A stretch of DNA of 64,000 bases from Marivirga lumbricoides (GCF_014636295.1 NZ_BMEC01000002.1:248001-312000), one strand, 5' to 3'. Positions 52,680 through 62,749 are shown, counted from the first letter of the stretch. Notes: a model not told the origin generated them from the sequence alone. A program made the numbers and translations.

Positions 52680-55046
52680 TCAGAATTTAAAATTATAAGT
52701 GATGGACGGAAAAGGAATACCTAATATGGCTAAGCGATAAGCTTGAGGAGGTGCACCATTTTGATCTCTGAAAAAAACAGAAAATGGATTTTTCCTCCCA
52801 TATAAATTATATATTCCAAATGTCCAGCTGCTTTCAAACTTTCTTTTTGAGTTTTGAGGAACATAGTTAAATGAAACATCCATTCTGTGAAAATCAGGGA
52901 TTCTATATTGATTTCTATTGGAAAATTCACCTATTGCAATTGCTCCAACTTCATATTTACTTATTGGGATACTCACGGGTCTTCCTGTGCTATAAGTAAA
53001 ATTCATATTTAAGCTAAGTTGAGAGGATAATTTATAAGATAGAATTGTTGTAAAGTCATGAGGCTTATCATAATACGCAGGATATAGCTTTCCTTCATTA
53101 ATAACCTCCTCGTCAAACTCCCCATCCACTTGAATGAAAGCCCTGGAATAAGTATAACTTAGTCGGCCAGTTAATTTACCTGCCGTTTTTATTAAGGAGA
53201 ATTCAGCACCATAAGCTATACCAGCTCCATTTACAAGTTCGGTTTCCAACACATTATTCAACAAAAGTTGTGCGCCATCTTTGTAATCGATTGTATTTTG
53301 AGTTTTTCTATAATATAATTCAGCTGATGATTCATACATATCTGCTCTAAAGTTTCTAAAATAACCTATAGACCATTGATCTCCAATTTGGGGTTCAATA
53401 TGTTCATTGCTAAGCTTATAGATATCAGTTGGTGCAATAGCTACGTTGTTCGCTATTAAATGCATGTACTGTCTCGTTCTTTGATATCCTAGTTTAAATG
53501 ATTGTTGAGAATCAATATTATAGCTCAAAGAAATCCTGGGTTCTAACCCACTATAATCTATCACCTTTTCGGACCTACCATAATATGTTGTATCAATAAT
53601 AGAATTTACAGATTTAGTTTCTGAATTATCGTAACTATAGGAGGTATATGATCCCATCTTTTGGTAAGCACTATATCTTAAGCCTGTAATAAATTTAATT
53701 TTATCGAACTTGAAAGTAGCTTCAGTAAATAAGCCAAACTCTCTTCCTAAATCATTCTCAATCTTTATTTCATTGACTATTGATTTTTCAGATGTTGGTT
53801 TCAAGTTACCCGGCCGTAATTCATATATATTTGCTTCCCCTCCGACTTCCACATAATGCTGTCCTAATTCTGCTCCTAAAAACATTTTAACAGAAGTGTT
53901 TCTGTTATTAATATTTAATTCAAATTGCTGATTACTGTAATCTCCTAATACACTTGAGAAATTATCAGATATAGTTGCTAACCCTGTAAAATTCATACCC
54001 CCATTTAATTCTACATGGTAATTCAAAGTACTTGCAAAATTTCCATACATGTAAGAAGTATCAGCATCGAAGGCAAATTGATCTCGACCGTAGTAAGTTG
54101 AAAACGTGAGTTTACTTCTATCATTTAATTGATAGTCTACCTTTGCATTTAAGTCTAAAAAAGAAGCTGAACTACTTTTAAGTTGTGGGTTACTTGCTGA
54201 CTTTAATAACCAGTCTGAATATGTAGTTCTGGTAGATACCATCAGTCCTAGCTTATTTGAAATAACAGGTGTCACCCAAGTCAATCTACTTGATATCAAG
54301 CCAATACCACCGATAAATCGCATTGAATCCACTAGCGTATTCAATGACTCAACAGCAATAACGGATGAAACCCTTCCACCATATCTAGCTGGCATACTTC
54401 CTTTATACAAGGTTACATTATCTGTGACATCCTGATTAAAAACAGAAAAAAATCCAAAAAGATGCGAAGTATAATAAATAGGAGCACCATCAAATAACAC
54501 AAGATTTTGCCCTACTGATCCGCCTCGAACATTAATACCTCCAGCTCCTTCTCCTACTGAACTTATACCGGGTAAAGTTACTATACTATTCATTACATCC
54601 ACCTCCCCCATCAAAGCAGGCATTTGTTTAATAGATTGAATAGATAACCGATTAACTCCCATAGACGCAGAGTTCAAATGCGTTACATCTGTTGTTGAAC
54701 GTACTGTGACTTCTGACAACTGTACTACATCGTTTTCAAGTGTAAAAGAAAGAGACTTATCCTCCTTTATATTAATCTCCTTTGTTATAGTTTTTTTTCC
54801 AACAGCAGAAATAGTCAACTTATAATTTCCACTTAAAAGTTGAACAGAAAAAACACCATTTACATCTGTCACCTTTCCTTCAGTACCATTATTCCATGTT
54901 ATTGAAGCTCCCACTATTGGCTCACCATTTTTTTTCTCAATTACCTTCCCTTTTAAGTGGTAGGTTGGTCCTTGCTGGATTGACAATCCCTCCGAGAGAG
55001 AAATCATCATTAGCAAAGAGACTATATATATTCTAATCATAGCCAA
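52680..55046 (-). CDS. TonB-dependent receptor paired with DUF4249 protein
   Basis: The 788-aa protein has a signal peptide, a CarboxypepD_reg-like domain (YHLKGKVIEKKNGEPIVGAS ... DVNGVFSVQLLSGNYKL), a plug (VDVMNSIVTLPGISSVGEGA, GGINVRGGSVGQNLVLFDGA, PIYYTSHLFGFFSVFN) and a 22-strand-type barrel ending in a phenylalanine (ITYNFKF). It should move an unknown ligand over the outer membrane using TonB energy. Two-base spacing to the DUF4249 gene shows an operon. Confidence 0.92.
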   Translation of the reverse strand: MAMIRIYIVSLLMMISLSEGLSIQQGPTYHLKGKVIEKKNGEPIVGASITWNNGTEGKVTDVNGVFSVQLLSGNYKLTISAVGKKTITKEINIKEDKSLSFTLENDVVQLSEVTVRSTTDVTHLNSASMGVNRLSIQSIKQMPALMGEVDVMNSIVTLPGISSVGEGAGGINVRGGSVGQNLVLFDGAPIYYTSHLFGFFSVFNQDVTDNVTLYKGSMPARYGGRVSSVIAVESLNTLVDSMRFIGGIGLISSRLTWVTPVISNKLGLMVSTRTTYSDWLLKSASNPQLKSSSASFLDLNAKVDYQLNDRSKLTFSTYYGRDQFAFDADTSYMYGNFASTLNYHVELNGGMNFTGLATISDNFSSVLGDYSNQQFELNINNRNTSVKMFLGAELGQHYVEVGGEANIYELRPGNLKPTSEKSIVNEIKIENDLGREFGLFTEATFKFDKIKFITGLRYSAYQKMGSYTSYSYDNSETKSVNSIIDTTYYGRSEKVIDYSGLEPRISLSYNIDSQQSFKLGYQRTRQYMHLIANNVAIAPTDIYKLSNEHIEPQIGDQWSIGYFRNFRADMYESSAELYYRKTQNTIDYKDGAQLLLNNVLETELVNGAGIAYGAEFSLIKTAGKLTGRLSYTYSRAFIQVDGEFDEEVINEGKLYPAYYDKPHDFTTILSYKLSSQLSLNMNFTYSTGRPVSIPISKYEVGAIAIGEFSNRNQYRIPDFHRMDVSFNYVPQNSKRKFESSWTFGIYNLYGRKNPFSVFFRDQNGAPPQAYRLAILGIPFPSITYNFKF

Positions 55047-55144
55047 ACTTTTAAAACGAAAAATGCCAAAAGATCATAGTTATACTATTGATTTCATAGT
55101 AAAAATTAATCATACTAATTGCCTGAAACGGCATTTTTTTTACT

Positions 55145-55176
55145 AAAAAAAAGAGGCTTTCTTACGAAAACCTCTT
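55145..55176 (-). terminator. Intrinsic terminator behind the SusCD unit
   Basis: On the minus strand AAGAGG (55176 to 55171) pairs with CCTCTT (55156 to 55151), with an inner partial stem, and runs straight into eight T. It lies about 40 bases after the Calx-beta lipoprotein stop and separates the SusCD unit from the receptor/DUF4249 unit. Confidence 0.85.
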
Positions 55177-55213
55177 ATAAATAAATTACTAATTACTAAT
55201 CAATTAAAGTACT

Positions 55214-56314
55214 TTATTCCTCTTCCTCTTCAGGAACAACTACTACCTTAAATTCTGTAGTTTGACCAAGAGTTACCTCTTCATCATCAGAAATAACATC
55301 ATCTAATTGAATATCAAGAACCAATTCGTCTTCACCTACCTCTAACCAAGCAGGATCAATATCCAATACTATTTCTCCACTTGTACTTCCAGCAAAAATT
55401 GTAACTGATCCATTCGTTTTATCTGCATTTGATCCTAATGGAAGTCCTGCAATTGAGTATTCTACAATAACATCTTCTTCAACTGCTCTGTTAAGTGCCA
55501 GATTAATAAAGAAATTACCTGCTTCATCTACTTCTACCTCAGCAAAATCCACTATAAGATTCACTGTTTTAACATCATCTCTAATATAAATTACAGCCTG
55601 ACCAATATTCATTGAATCAGGAGCATGATTAACTGCTGAAGTTCCATCACCTGTTAAAAGTATATCTCCAAGTACAATTCTAAAACTCCTATCTGCTTCT
55701 GCAGTAATATTGTCCTTAGTGAGAATCTTCACATATGCTTCAGTTTGTCCGGCAGAGAAGCCTAATACGTTATTTTTATTCAAAATCTCGAAATCCTGAC
55801 CTTCAATAGCAGTCCCATTTATCACTTCAAATTCCACTGCTGTAGAATCAACATTTCTTTCAGATATTGTAATTGGAAAAAATAAGGTATCCGCCCCTGA
55901 AAGATAATCCTCTTCATATATATAGGTAGTATCAGAGCCAACACCAATGAATTCATTGACATCTTCAACCTCAATAATGATAGAACCATCTAGACCATTT
56001 GAACTGGAAACAGTCAGAGTATATGTACCAACTTCTTCAGCTAGAACGCTTACATACTCCCCATACCTGCCTTCTACTTCAGATACACTGGCTTCTCCAT
56101 CACCTGTAATTGTCCATGTATATTCTTCATCTATACTATGACCTCTCACGAAATAACGTGTAGGATCATAAGTAAGAATTTCGTCAGAACCTGAAATTAA
56201 CAGGCTTGTCCCAGGAGTCAAACTAATTGTTTCCTCCTCTCCTTCGCACGCAGCAAATACAAATGCTAATACTAAGCCAAAGGATAATTTAAAAAATAAT
56301 TTATAATTCTTCAT
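55214..56314 (-). CDS. Calx-beta-like lipoprotein of the SusCD unit
   Basis: I take the ATG at 56314 (MKNYKLFFKLSFGLVLAFVF, lipobox AAC at Cys18). The acidic 366-aa product has an Ig/PKD-like domain (about 30-110), then two Calx-beta-like domains (EFEVINGTAIEGQDFEILNK and EVDEAGNFFINLALNRAVEE) and ends in a poly-Glu tail. Such proteins sit beside SusD as surface glycan- or protein-binding partners. Its start overlaps nothing, 8 bases after SusD. Ligand unknown; Ca2+ binding possible. Confidence 0.75.
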   Translation of the reverse strand: MKNYKLFFKLSFGLVLAFVFAACEGEEETISLTPGTSLLISGSDEILTYDPTRYFVRGHSIDEEYTWTITGDGEASVSEVEGRYGEYVSVLAEEVGTYTLTVSSSNGLDGSIIIEVEDVNEFIGVGSDTTYIYEEDYLSGADTLFFPITISERNVDSTAVEFEVINGTAIEGQDFEILNKNNVLGFSAGQTEAYVKILTKDNITAEADRSFRIVLGDILLTGDGTSAVNHAPDSMNIGQAVIYIRDDVKTVNLIVDFAEVEVDEAGNFFINLALNRAVEEDVIVEYSIAGLPLGSNADKTNGSVTIFAGSTSGEIVLDIDPAWLEVGEDELVLDIQLDDVISDDEEVTLGQTTEFKVVVVPEEEEE

Positions 56315-56322
56315 AGTTACTT

Positions 56323-57795
56323 TTAATCTACGTCCCAAAATAAGTTTGTATCATATTCATCACCACCTATAGCATTAGATGCGTCTGAATAATTACTACT
56401 GTTTAAAGATTGCTCATCTAAAGGATAAATCCTTCTCTTTGGTATCCCATTTATATCAATAAAATTTTCATCCGGCTCGTAAATTACTAGATTAGCTTCA
56501 GGAATATTTTCTAAATCTAATCTTCTGATTTCAGCCCATGATTGCCATCCTTGAATATATAAGGAAATGTATTTTTGTATAGCTAAATTATTTTCACTGT
56601 AAGGGTTAGCAGCAATATAATTAATAATTGTAGCCGAGTTAGTAATTCCCCAATACTCCATGCTAGCTCTTATACCTTGCTCATAATATTGAGAAGGTGA
56701 CCCAGAAGTTACCCAACCATTGGCAGCAGCTTCTGCTAAAATGAAACTTGTTTCTGCATAATCCATTAGCATACCTTCAAAATCTGCTTCTAACAATTTC
56801 GGGTTCAATTGAGAAACAGCACTCCTAGGTATTGCCGCAGCCTCTGCACTTTCTAATCCATATGTTAAGCCTATGAAAGTGCCTGTAGCAGATGCAGGTG
56901 AAAAATATTCCTCCAACCTTGGATCACCTAATCCTGATAATAAGTTTACAAAGTTTTCAGTAGCTGCATAATCCTGTCTACCATTTACTACATAAGAAGT
57001 ATATAATGGGTTAACGCTTGGTTGCTCTGTTATAAATTGTATTGCAGCATTTTCTGAATTACTTGAAATAGCTTCGCCAGCAGCCGCACTAATCACTTCC
57101 TGAGCCAATGTTGGGTTAACATCTGACAATCTAATACCCATTCTTAACAACAGAGAGTTACCAAACTTAATCCAATTTTCTAAATCACCACCATATACAA
57201 CATCACCCCCTGCAAAACTTGGAGCTTCAGCATCTATGCTTGCAACTGCAGCCTGAACATCTGAAATTAATGTTTCATAAATATTAGCCTGACTATCGTA
57301 AGATGGGCTTGGATTCTCAGCACCTTGTAATGCTTCAGAAAAAGGGATATTACCATAAATATCAACCATATTATGATATGCCCATGATTTCATAATTGTT
57401 GCAATAGCATTTTGGTTTCTTATCTGGGCAGCATCTACTGTTGGATCTTCTAAATCAAGTTCGCTATTGATTCTTATAATTTCCTGTAAATCATTAATAG
57501 CTGTGTAAAACTCCAACCAAAATGTGTTATTTGTCTGGGGTCTGTATTGGTACCTTACTTCATCAGAATATTCATTTTGAGCCCAATACTGCGCAATAGT
57601 CATTCCAAATGAAATATTATCAAAGTTCCCATAATACCTCAGTCCCAATTGCCGTTGAGCAGCAGTTAACAAGAAATCATTAGACACTTCAGCCGGTCTA
57701 TTAGGATCCTCATTTAAATCTGTCAAATCCTGACATCCTGTGATCATCAAAAAGATCATAGATATCGATAGAGTTGTTTTTATTAAAAATTTCAT
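56323..57795 (-). CDS. SusD/RagB-family nutrient-binding lipoprotein
   Basis: The 490-aa protein has a lipobox (MIFLMITGC, Cys21) followed by QDLTDLNEDPNRPAEVSNDF, typical of the SusD-like_2 family, the TPR-like helical scaffold (IATIMKSWAYHNMVDIYGNI, PFSEALQGAENP), and YIQGWQSWAEIRRLDLENIP. It caps the SusC channel and binds the ligand on the cell surface. Spacing of 20 bases to SusC upstream. No sugar-degrading enzyme is in this unit, so the substrate may be peptide- or glycan-like. Confidence 0.94.
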   Translation of the reverse strand: MKFLIKTTLSISMIFLMITGCQDLTDLNEDPNRPAEVSNDFLLTAAQRQLGLRYYGNFDNISFGMTIAQYWAQNEYSDEVRYQYRPQTNNTFWLEFYTAINDLQEIIRINSELDLEDPTVDAAQIRNQNAIATIMKSWAYHNMVDIYGNIPFSEALQGAENPSPSYDSQANIYETLISDVQAAVASIDAEAPSFAGGDVVYGGDLENWIKFGNSLLLRMGIRLSDVNPTLAQEVISAAAGEAISSNSENAAIQFITEQPSVNPLYTSYVVNGRQDYAATENFVNLLSGLGDPRLEEYFSPASATGTFIGLTYGLESAEAAAIPRSAVSQLNPKLLEADFEGMLMDYAETSFILAEAAANGWVTSGSPSQYYEQGIRASMEYWGITNSATIINYIAANPYSENNLAIQKYISLYIQGWQSWAEIRRLDLENIPEANLVIYEPDENFIDINGIPKRRIYPLDEQSLNSSNYSDASNAIGGDEYDTNLFWDVD

Positions 57796-57815
57796 ATTTT
57801 TCTACTTATAAAGTT

Positions 57816-60800
57816 TTAAAATCCAAGGCTCACTTTAAATCCATATGATCTTAAAGTAGGTAAAGCACCTCCTTCAAGTCCTTGTACGTTACCTGCATTT
57901 GTCGAAGCTTCAGGATCAATGTGCGGCACCTTTTTGAACAGAATAGCAAGGTTTCTTCCTTCTAATCCAAAATTAACGGAGTTAAAAGGTGTTTTTTCAA
58001 CTACTGATCTAGGTAACGAATACCCTAAAGTCATCTCTCTTAACTTCAAGAAACTTGCATCGTATACGTGTGCTGCTGCAAGACCAAACTGACCTGAAAA
58101 ATAAGAAGCTGCATCTATTGCTGTAGTGTTTGGCCCAATAGTTTCTCCATCATCATTTTGAACTACTCCTTCAGCAACAATACCCACCTGACGAATATTT
58201 CCATCAACAGTTTCCTGAACCATTCCTGAATATTTAGCAAATAAATTTGTTACAGAATGTAATGAACCTCCCATTTGCATGTCAAATAAGAAGCTAAAAT
58301 TAATGCCTTTATACGAGAAACTATTCCTTAAACCACCTGTCCAGTCAGCTAAGTAAGTACCTAAAGGTTCTGTTGCACTTGTTTGTAAGTAGTTACCACC
58401 TTCTCCGATCACTCTATTTCCATCTTCATCTAATACAAAATTTGCTCCGTAAATAGATCCATATGGTTGGCCAATTCGAGCATCAAGAGTAGCCTCAAAA
58501 ACCCCGTTAGCAATTCTGTAATTATCTATACCTGGTGCTAACTCAACTACCTCATTTCTATTTCTAGCCCAGTTAATATCCATATTCCATCTAAAATCAT
58601 TCGCATTAATTATAGTTGCTCCTAAAGATACTTCTACACCTTGATTAACAATCTCCCCAGCATTAATGATTTGAGACCTGTATCCTGACGCACCTGATAC
58701 ATCTACTTCAAAAATTTGATCAGTTGAAGTATTATTATAATATGTCGCATCTAAATAAATCCTATCTGATAAAAACCTTAATTCTGCTCCTATTTCGTAC
58801 GAAAGCGTTTGTTCCGGACGAAGATTACTATTATTTAGCGCGTTAGGTAATGAATAAACTGGATTATCTCCAAAGTTTGCCAGAGGAGTATAAACTGATG
58901 ATATTCTGTAAGGATCTGTATCGTTACCTACTTGAGCAACACTAGCCCTAATTTTACCAAAAGATAAAATTTCGTTATCAAGAGGTTCTAATTCTGTAAA
59001 GATAAAAGTTCCACTTACTGAAGGGTAGAAATAAGAGTTATCACCATCAGGCAAAGTTGAGGAAACATCATTTCTAATAGTTGCATCAACATAAAGTATA
59101 TCCCTGAAACCTACTGTGGCAGAACCGAACCAGCTGTTTATTTGTCTTCTTCTTGTTCTATCTACAATTGTTGGTCTGTTGTTAGAATTTTCCAAACTGT
59201 AAAAATCTCTAACACTTAAACCACCAACGGTGATTCCAGTATTTTCTTTAAAGTCATCTATTCTTATATTACCTCCTACAAATGCCGTTAAAGAAATATC
59301 TTCATTAATATTGCCCTGGTATTTCAAAATTAAATCAGTGTTTAATTCAGATTGCTGTAATACAGTTTCTTGGTAAGATGATTGAGCTACTGAACCTTCA
59401 GCAGTTCTCTGCTCTCTTCTATCAGTATAAAAATCTGTTAAAACTCTTCCTGTTAAAGATAAGTTTTCAGTGAAATCATAAGAAATAGTAGCATTACCAA
59501 ACACTCTATTTCTACTGTCATTTTGAAGGTTTTCATTTCTAATCCAATATGGGTTATCAGCATACAAAGGAGTAGCGTCCTCAGAACTAATTCTATTCCA
59601 TGATCTTTGTTCCCCTGTTGCTTCAACTTTATAGTTTCTTAACTCATCCATATCCACTTGTCTTTGTCCAAAATGATTAAATTGAACAATAATATCTCCA
59701 TATCCTTGAGACGGGCGACCTTCAAATTCTGAATTCACATAGTTTACTCCTGCACTTGCCGTCAATTTCTCTGATAGAGAGTAGGACCCATTAAAATTTA
59801 AAGTGTTTCTCTGCATATTTGCATTCGGCATGATATGCTTCTGATCTAAATTGGTGTAGGATAATCTAAATGAGCCATTGTCATTTCCGCCTGATAAAGA
59901 CACATTATTATTTAACATAACGCCAGTCTCAAAGAAATTTTTAATATTATCAGGATGAGCTACCCAGGGAGTTTCTTCTCCAAAGTTAGGATTATCAGGA
60001 TAATAACTATACCACTGCCTTACAGGCCTACCATCTAATCTTGGTCCCCAACTTTGGTCAACAGCAAAACCTGCTACATGTTGTCCATCTTCAACTGTAA
60101 ATGGACCAAAACCTCCTCCAAATTCATTTTGATAATCAGGTAATACTAGTGGATTAGAAAAAGTAACTCCTGAATTAATGGTTACTCCAAGTGCTTTATT
60201 CTTTCTCCCCTTTTTTGTTGTGATAATAATTACACCATTAGAAGCTCTATTACCATACAAAGCAGCAGCACTTGCTCCTTTTAATACAGACATGCTTTCA
60301 ATATCTGCTGGATTAATATCTTGTGCAGCATTACCATAATCAAAACCACTGGCTCCTCTTTGTTGATCAGCACTATTAAAATTTTGGTTATCAATTGGAA
60401 CTCCGTCAACTACAAATAAAGGCTGATTATTTCCAGCTATAGAGTTAGCCCCTCTTATTAGTATATTGGAAGAACCTCCCATAGCACCATTACCGCTAAT
60501 CTGAACACCAGCAACTTTACCTTGCATGGAATTAATCATGTTAGTTTCACCAGCGTTTACCATATCATCGCCACTAATTTCCTGAACAGAATAACCAAGT
60601 GATCTCTGCTCTCTCTCAATACCCAATGCGGTAACAACTACTTCATTTAATTGCTGAATATCTGCCTCCATTGAAACATCAATTACTGATCTGTTTCCAA
60701 TTTGCACTTCCTTGTTTGCCATTCCAATGAATGAAAAAACTAAAGCATTGGCATCAGAAGGAACTGATATTTTGTAATTTCCATCCAAATCGGTGTTAAC

Positions 60801-60950
60801 ACCAGAATTTGTTCCTTTTATTAACACATTCACACCCGGTAAGCCTTCGCCTGTTTTGGCATCGGTAACTTTACCACTAACGGTGCGATCCTGTGCCCAT
60901 GCGTGTAGCACGAACACCAACATGAGACATGTTAGTAGAATCTTCTTCAT
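57816..60950 (-). CDS. SusC/RagA-family TonB-linked outer-membrane protein
   Basis: The 1044-aa protein has a signal peptide (MKKILLTCLMLVFVLHAWAQ), a CarboxypepD_reg-like domain (VSGKVTDAKTGEGLPGVNVL, about 22-105), the SusC plug signature (IRGANSIAGNNQPLFVVDGV, then SMSVLKGASAAALYGNRASN) and a large barrel ending in FKVSLGF. It forms the outer-membrane channel paired with SusD for energy-dependent uptake. It leads the unit SusC-SusD-Calx-beta lipoprotein. No anti-sigma/ECF pair is next to it. Confidence 0.95.
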   Translation of the reverse strand: MKKILLTCLMLVFVLHAWAQDRTVSGKVTDAKTGEGLPGVNVLIKGTNSGVNTDLDGNYKISVPSDANALVFSFIGMANKEVQIGNRSVIDVSMEADIQQLNEVVVTALGIEREQRSLGYSVQEISGDDMVNAGETNMINSMQGKVAGVQISGNGAMGGSSNILIRGANSIAGNNQPLFVVDGVPIDNQNFNSADQQRGASGFDYGNAAQDINPADIESMSVLKGASAAALYGNRASNGVIIITTKKGRKNKALGVTINSGVTFSNPLVLPDYQNEFGGGFGPFTVEDGQHVAGFAVDQSWGPRLDGRPVRQWYSYYPDNPNFGEETPWVAHPDNIKNFFETGVMLNNNVSLSGGNDNGSFRLSYTNLDQKHIMPNANMQRNTLNFNGSYSLSEKLTASAGVNYVNSEFEGRPSQGYGDIIVQFNHFGQRQVDMDELRNYKVEATGEQRSWNRISSEDATPLYADNPYWIRNENLQNDSRNRVFGNATISYDFTENLSLTGRVLTDFYTDRREQRTAEGSVAQSSYQETVLQQSELNTDLILKYQGNINEDISLTAFVGGNIRIDDFKENTGITVGGLSVRDFYSLENSNNRPTIVDRTRRRQINSWFGSATVGFRDILYVDATIRNDVSSTLPDGDNSYFYPSVSGTFIFTELEPLDNEILSFGKIRASVAQVGNDTDPYRISSVYTPLANFGDNPVYSLPNALNNSNLRPEQTLSYEIGAELRFLSDRIYLDATYYNNTSTDQIFEVDVSGASGYRSQIINAGEIVNQGVEVSLGATIINANDFRWNMDINWARNRNEVVELAPGIDNYRIANGVFEATLDARIGQPYGSIYGANFVLDEDGNRVIGEGGNYLQTSATEPLGTYLADWTGGLRNSFSYKGINFSFLFDMQMGGSLHSVTNLFAKYSGMVQETVDGNIRQVGIVAEGVVQNDDGETIGPNTTAIDAASYFSGQFGLAAAHVYDASFLKLREMTLGYSLPRSVVEKTPFNSVNFGLEGRNLAILFKKVPHIDPEASTNAGNVQGLEGGALPTLRSYGFKVSLGF

Positions 60951-61238
60951 TTTAGTTTGTTTAGGTTTAAATTTATTACACTATTGACAAACTTAACAAA
61001 TAATTAACGGTTGAAAAAAATTAATCAAAATAGTTTTTATATGAAACTTAAACTTTTCTGAGGTTCTGCGCCAATATTTACACTATTTATAAATAAAATT
61101 ATAAGATTTACACCTTTGACTGTAACTACATCAATTGATCCTATTCTTTATTTATATCTGAAGTTATAATAATGTATTTTACTAAATCAGACTAAAAATT
61201 ACATGGATAATCACGGGATAAAGCAAAAAAAGAACCTA

Positions 61239-61559
61239 CTATATTGTTGTTGTCTCCTGTGTATCAGGATTAACAAACATAAAGCCTCTGGCATCATTGC
61301 CATCGTGGAAATGAACCTCCATACCAATAATGTACATCACGTGGCTCTTTTCTATAAATACTGGAACGCCTTGAATTTCAAATCTCTTATCAGTAGGCTT
61401 TTGTTTATCGAACCCCAGCATATAGCTCATCCCTGCAGCGCTGCAGCCTCCCCCACCTCTTACACCCACGCGCAACCCGTACTCTGAAGGAATATTCTTA
61501 TTCTCCATAATGTTTTTAATCTCTTCTATGGCTGTAGAGGTAATTTTGATAGGATCCAT
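61239..61559 (-). CDS. A-type iron-sulfur carrier (HesB/IscA family), lacking the C-terminal CxC
   Basis: The 106-aa protein matches HesB/IscA: ITSTAIEEIKNIMENKNIPS, the core RVGVRGGGGCSAAGMSYMLG with the first conserved Cys (39), and IIGMEVHFHDGNDARGFMFV. The usual C-terminal C-G-C pair is absent; the protein ends NPDTQETTTI. As I recall such Cys-poor versions occur in this phylum. It probably delivers or handles Fe-S clusters or iron, but full carrier activity is not assured. Confidence 0.85.
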   Translation of the reverse strand: MDPIKITSTAIEEIKNIMENKNIPSEYGLRVGVRGGGGCSAAGMSYMLGFDKQKPTDKRFEIQGVPVFIEKSHVMYIIGMEVHFHDGNDARGFMFVNPDTQETTTI

Positions 61560-61649
61560 TGTATATATTTTCGATTTAATGAGGGAAACGTTTTTAGAAT
61601 TCTAAAAGTTTAAAGGAATTTTACCACTTTTATTTAGATGGAAAATAAC

Positions 61650-61670
61650 TAATTTTGAAATTCAAAAGTA
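61650..61670. promoter_or_regulatory. Overlapping face-to-face -7 elements
   Basis: TAATTTTG on the plus strand (61650-61657) and TACTTTTG on the minus strand (61670 to 61663) sit within 21 bases, around a TTTTGAA-A-TTCAAAA palindrome. They would serve the DUF7935-like gene (start 61684) and the IscA-type gene (start 61559) and could exclude each other. Confidence 0.5.
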
Positions 61671-61683
61671 AGAAAACACTAAT

Positions 61684-62205
61684 ATGGAACCAATTTGGGA
61701 TTTACTGAAAATAATCATTCCTGCTGGAATAGTACTTTATGCAATGTTTTTAGTAGTAAAGACCATGCTTCAGAAGCAGAATGAAGCAAGAATAATAGAA
61801 ATGAAATCCAAAAACAAAGAAATTGTACTCCCCATTCGTCTGCAAGCTTATGAAAGGATGACCCTTTTTCTTGAAAGGATCTCGCCAGATCAAATTATAA
61901 AAAGGATTCATAGGAGTGAAATGAATGTAGTAGAATTGCAATTTGTACTTCTTAACGATATACGGGAAGAATTCAATCATAACCTTTCCCAGCAGGTATA
62001 TATGAGTGATGAAGCATGGAAAATAATCAAAAATGCCAAAGAAGAGTTAATAATGCTTGTTAATCAGGCCGCCAAGCCTCTTGACCCTGAAGCAAAGAGT
62101 ATAGAGTTAGTTAAAGCTATTTATGCGGAGTCTTTGGAAAAAAGAATTGACAGCCTTGAATACGGGTTAACATATCTTAAAAATGAAATTCAGCAGGAAT
62201 TCTAA
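61684..62205 (+). CDS. DUF7935-like membrane-anchored protein
   Basis: The 173-aa protein has one N-terminal hydrophobic span (about 8-28, IIIPAGIVLYAMFLVVKTML), then a basic segment (MKSKNKEIVLPIRLQAYERM) and a helical cytoplasmic part (LFLERISPDQIIKRIHRSEM, EFNHNLSQQVYMSDEAW). I recall this layout as a conserved Bacteroidota family of unknown function (DUF7935). Coiled-coil C-terminus likely. Confidence 0.6.
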   Translation: MEPIWDLLKIIIPAGIVLYAMFLVVKTMLQKQNEARIIEMKSKNKEIVLPIRLQAYERMTLFLERISPDQIIKRIHRSEMNVVELQFVLLNDIREEFNHNLSQQVYMSDEAWKIIKNAKEELIMLVNQAAKPLDPEAKSIELVKAIYAESLEKRIDSLEYGLTYLKNEIQQEF

Positions 62206-62255
62206 TTAAAAAGTAGAGGCTCTCTAACCATTGTCAAGGTGATGGCAAATAAGCT

Positions 62256-62717
62256 TTATTTTTCTATTAACTTCACAAACTCCTGAATCTTATCATTATC
62301 AATGGTTACAGATAAATCATAGAGCGCAATTTTCCATTTGCCCTTTTGCTTTACCAACACGCCTGTTCCTTTACAAATTCCCATCCAGGTATTTAGTTTC
62401 TCATTAAACCAGGCTGTTTTTCCATCTGCAGAAAAATAAACGTCTCTACTGGTTGCTTCAAATGACCATGCACTTTCTCTTTCAAAATATTCTTTTGCCC
62501 ACTCACGCATTTCATCTCTGGTCCACTTTTCTGTTTTATCCGTACCCAAATAAATCCCATCTTCTGCCATTGTTCCAAAGAAAAAATCTTCATCAGCTGT
62601 TGCCGCTGCCTTATGCCAGGCATTTAAGAGATTATTTACATTTTCGGTTTCATTTTGAGCTTTGCTCGTTTTTGAAACAAGGAAAATACAGGAGGTGATA
62701 AGAAGGTACTTAATCAT
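62256..62717 (-). CDS. Secreted NTF2-like (SnoaL/DUF4440-type) protein
   Basis: The 153-aa product has a signal peptide (MIKYLLITSCIFLVSKTSKA) and an NTF2-like cone fold: NLLNAWHKAAATADEDFFFG, GIYLGTDKTEKWTRDEMREW, and GVLVKQKGKWKIALYDLSVT at the end. The fold is shared by many ligand-binding or enzyme proteins; function cannot be read here. Acts in the periplasm. Thirty-two bases separate it from the outer-membrane protein gene upstream; probably co-transcribed. Confidence 0.8.
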   Translation of the reverse strand: MIKYLLITSCIFLVSKTSKAQNETENVNNLLNAWHKAAATADEDFFFGTMAEDGIYLGTDKTEKWTRDEMREWAKEYFERESAWSFEATSRDVYFSADGKTAWFNEKLNTWMGICKGTGVLVKQKGKWKIALYDLSVTIDNDKIQEFVKLIEK

Positions 62718-62749
62718 ATCATTAAAAATTAATAGTTAATATTTTACAA

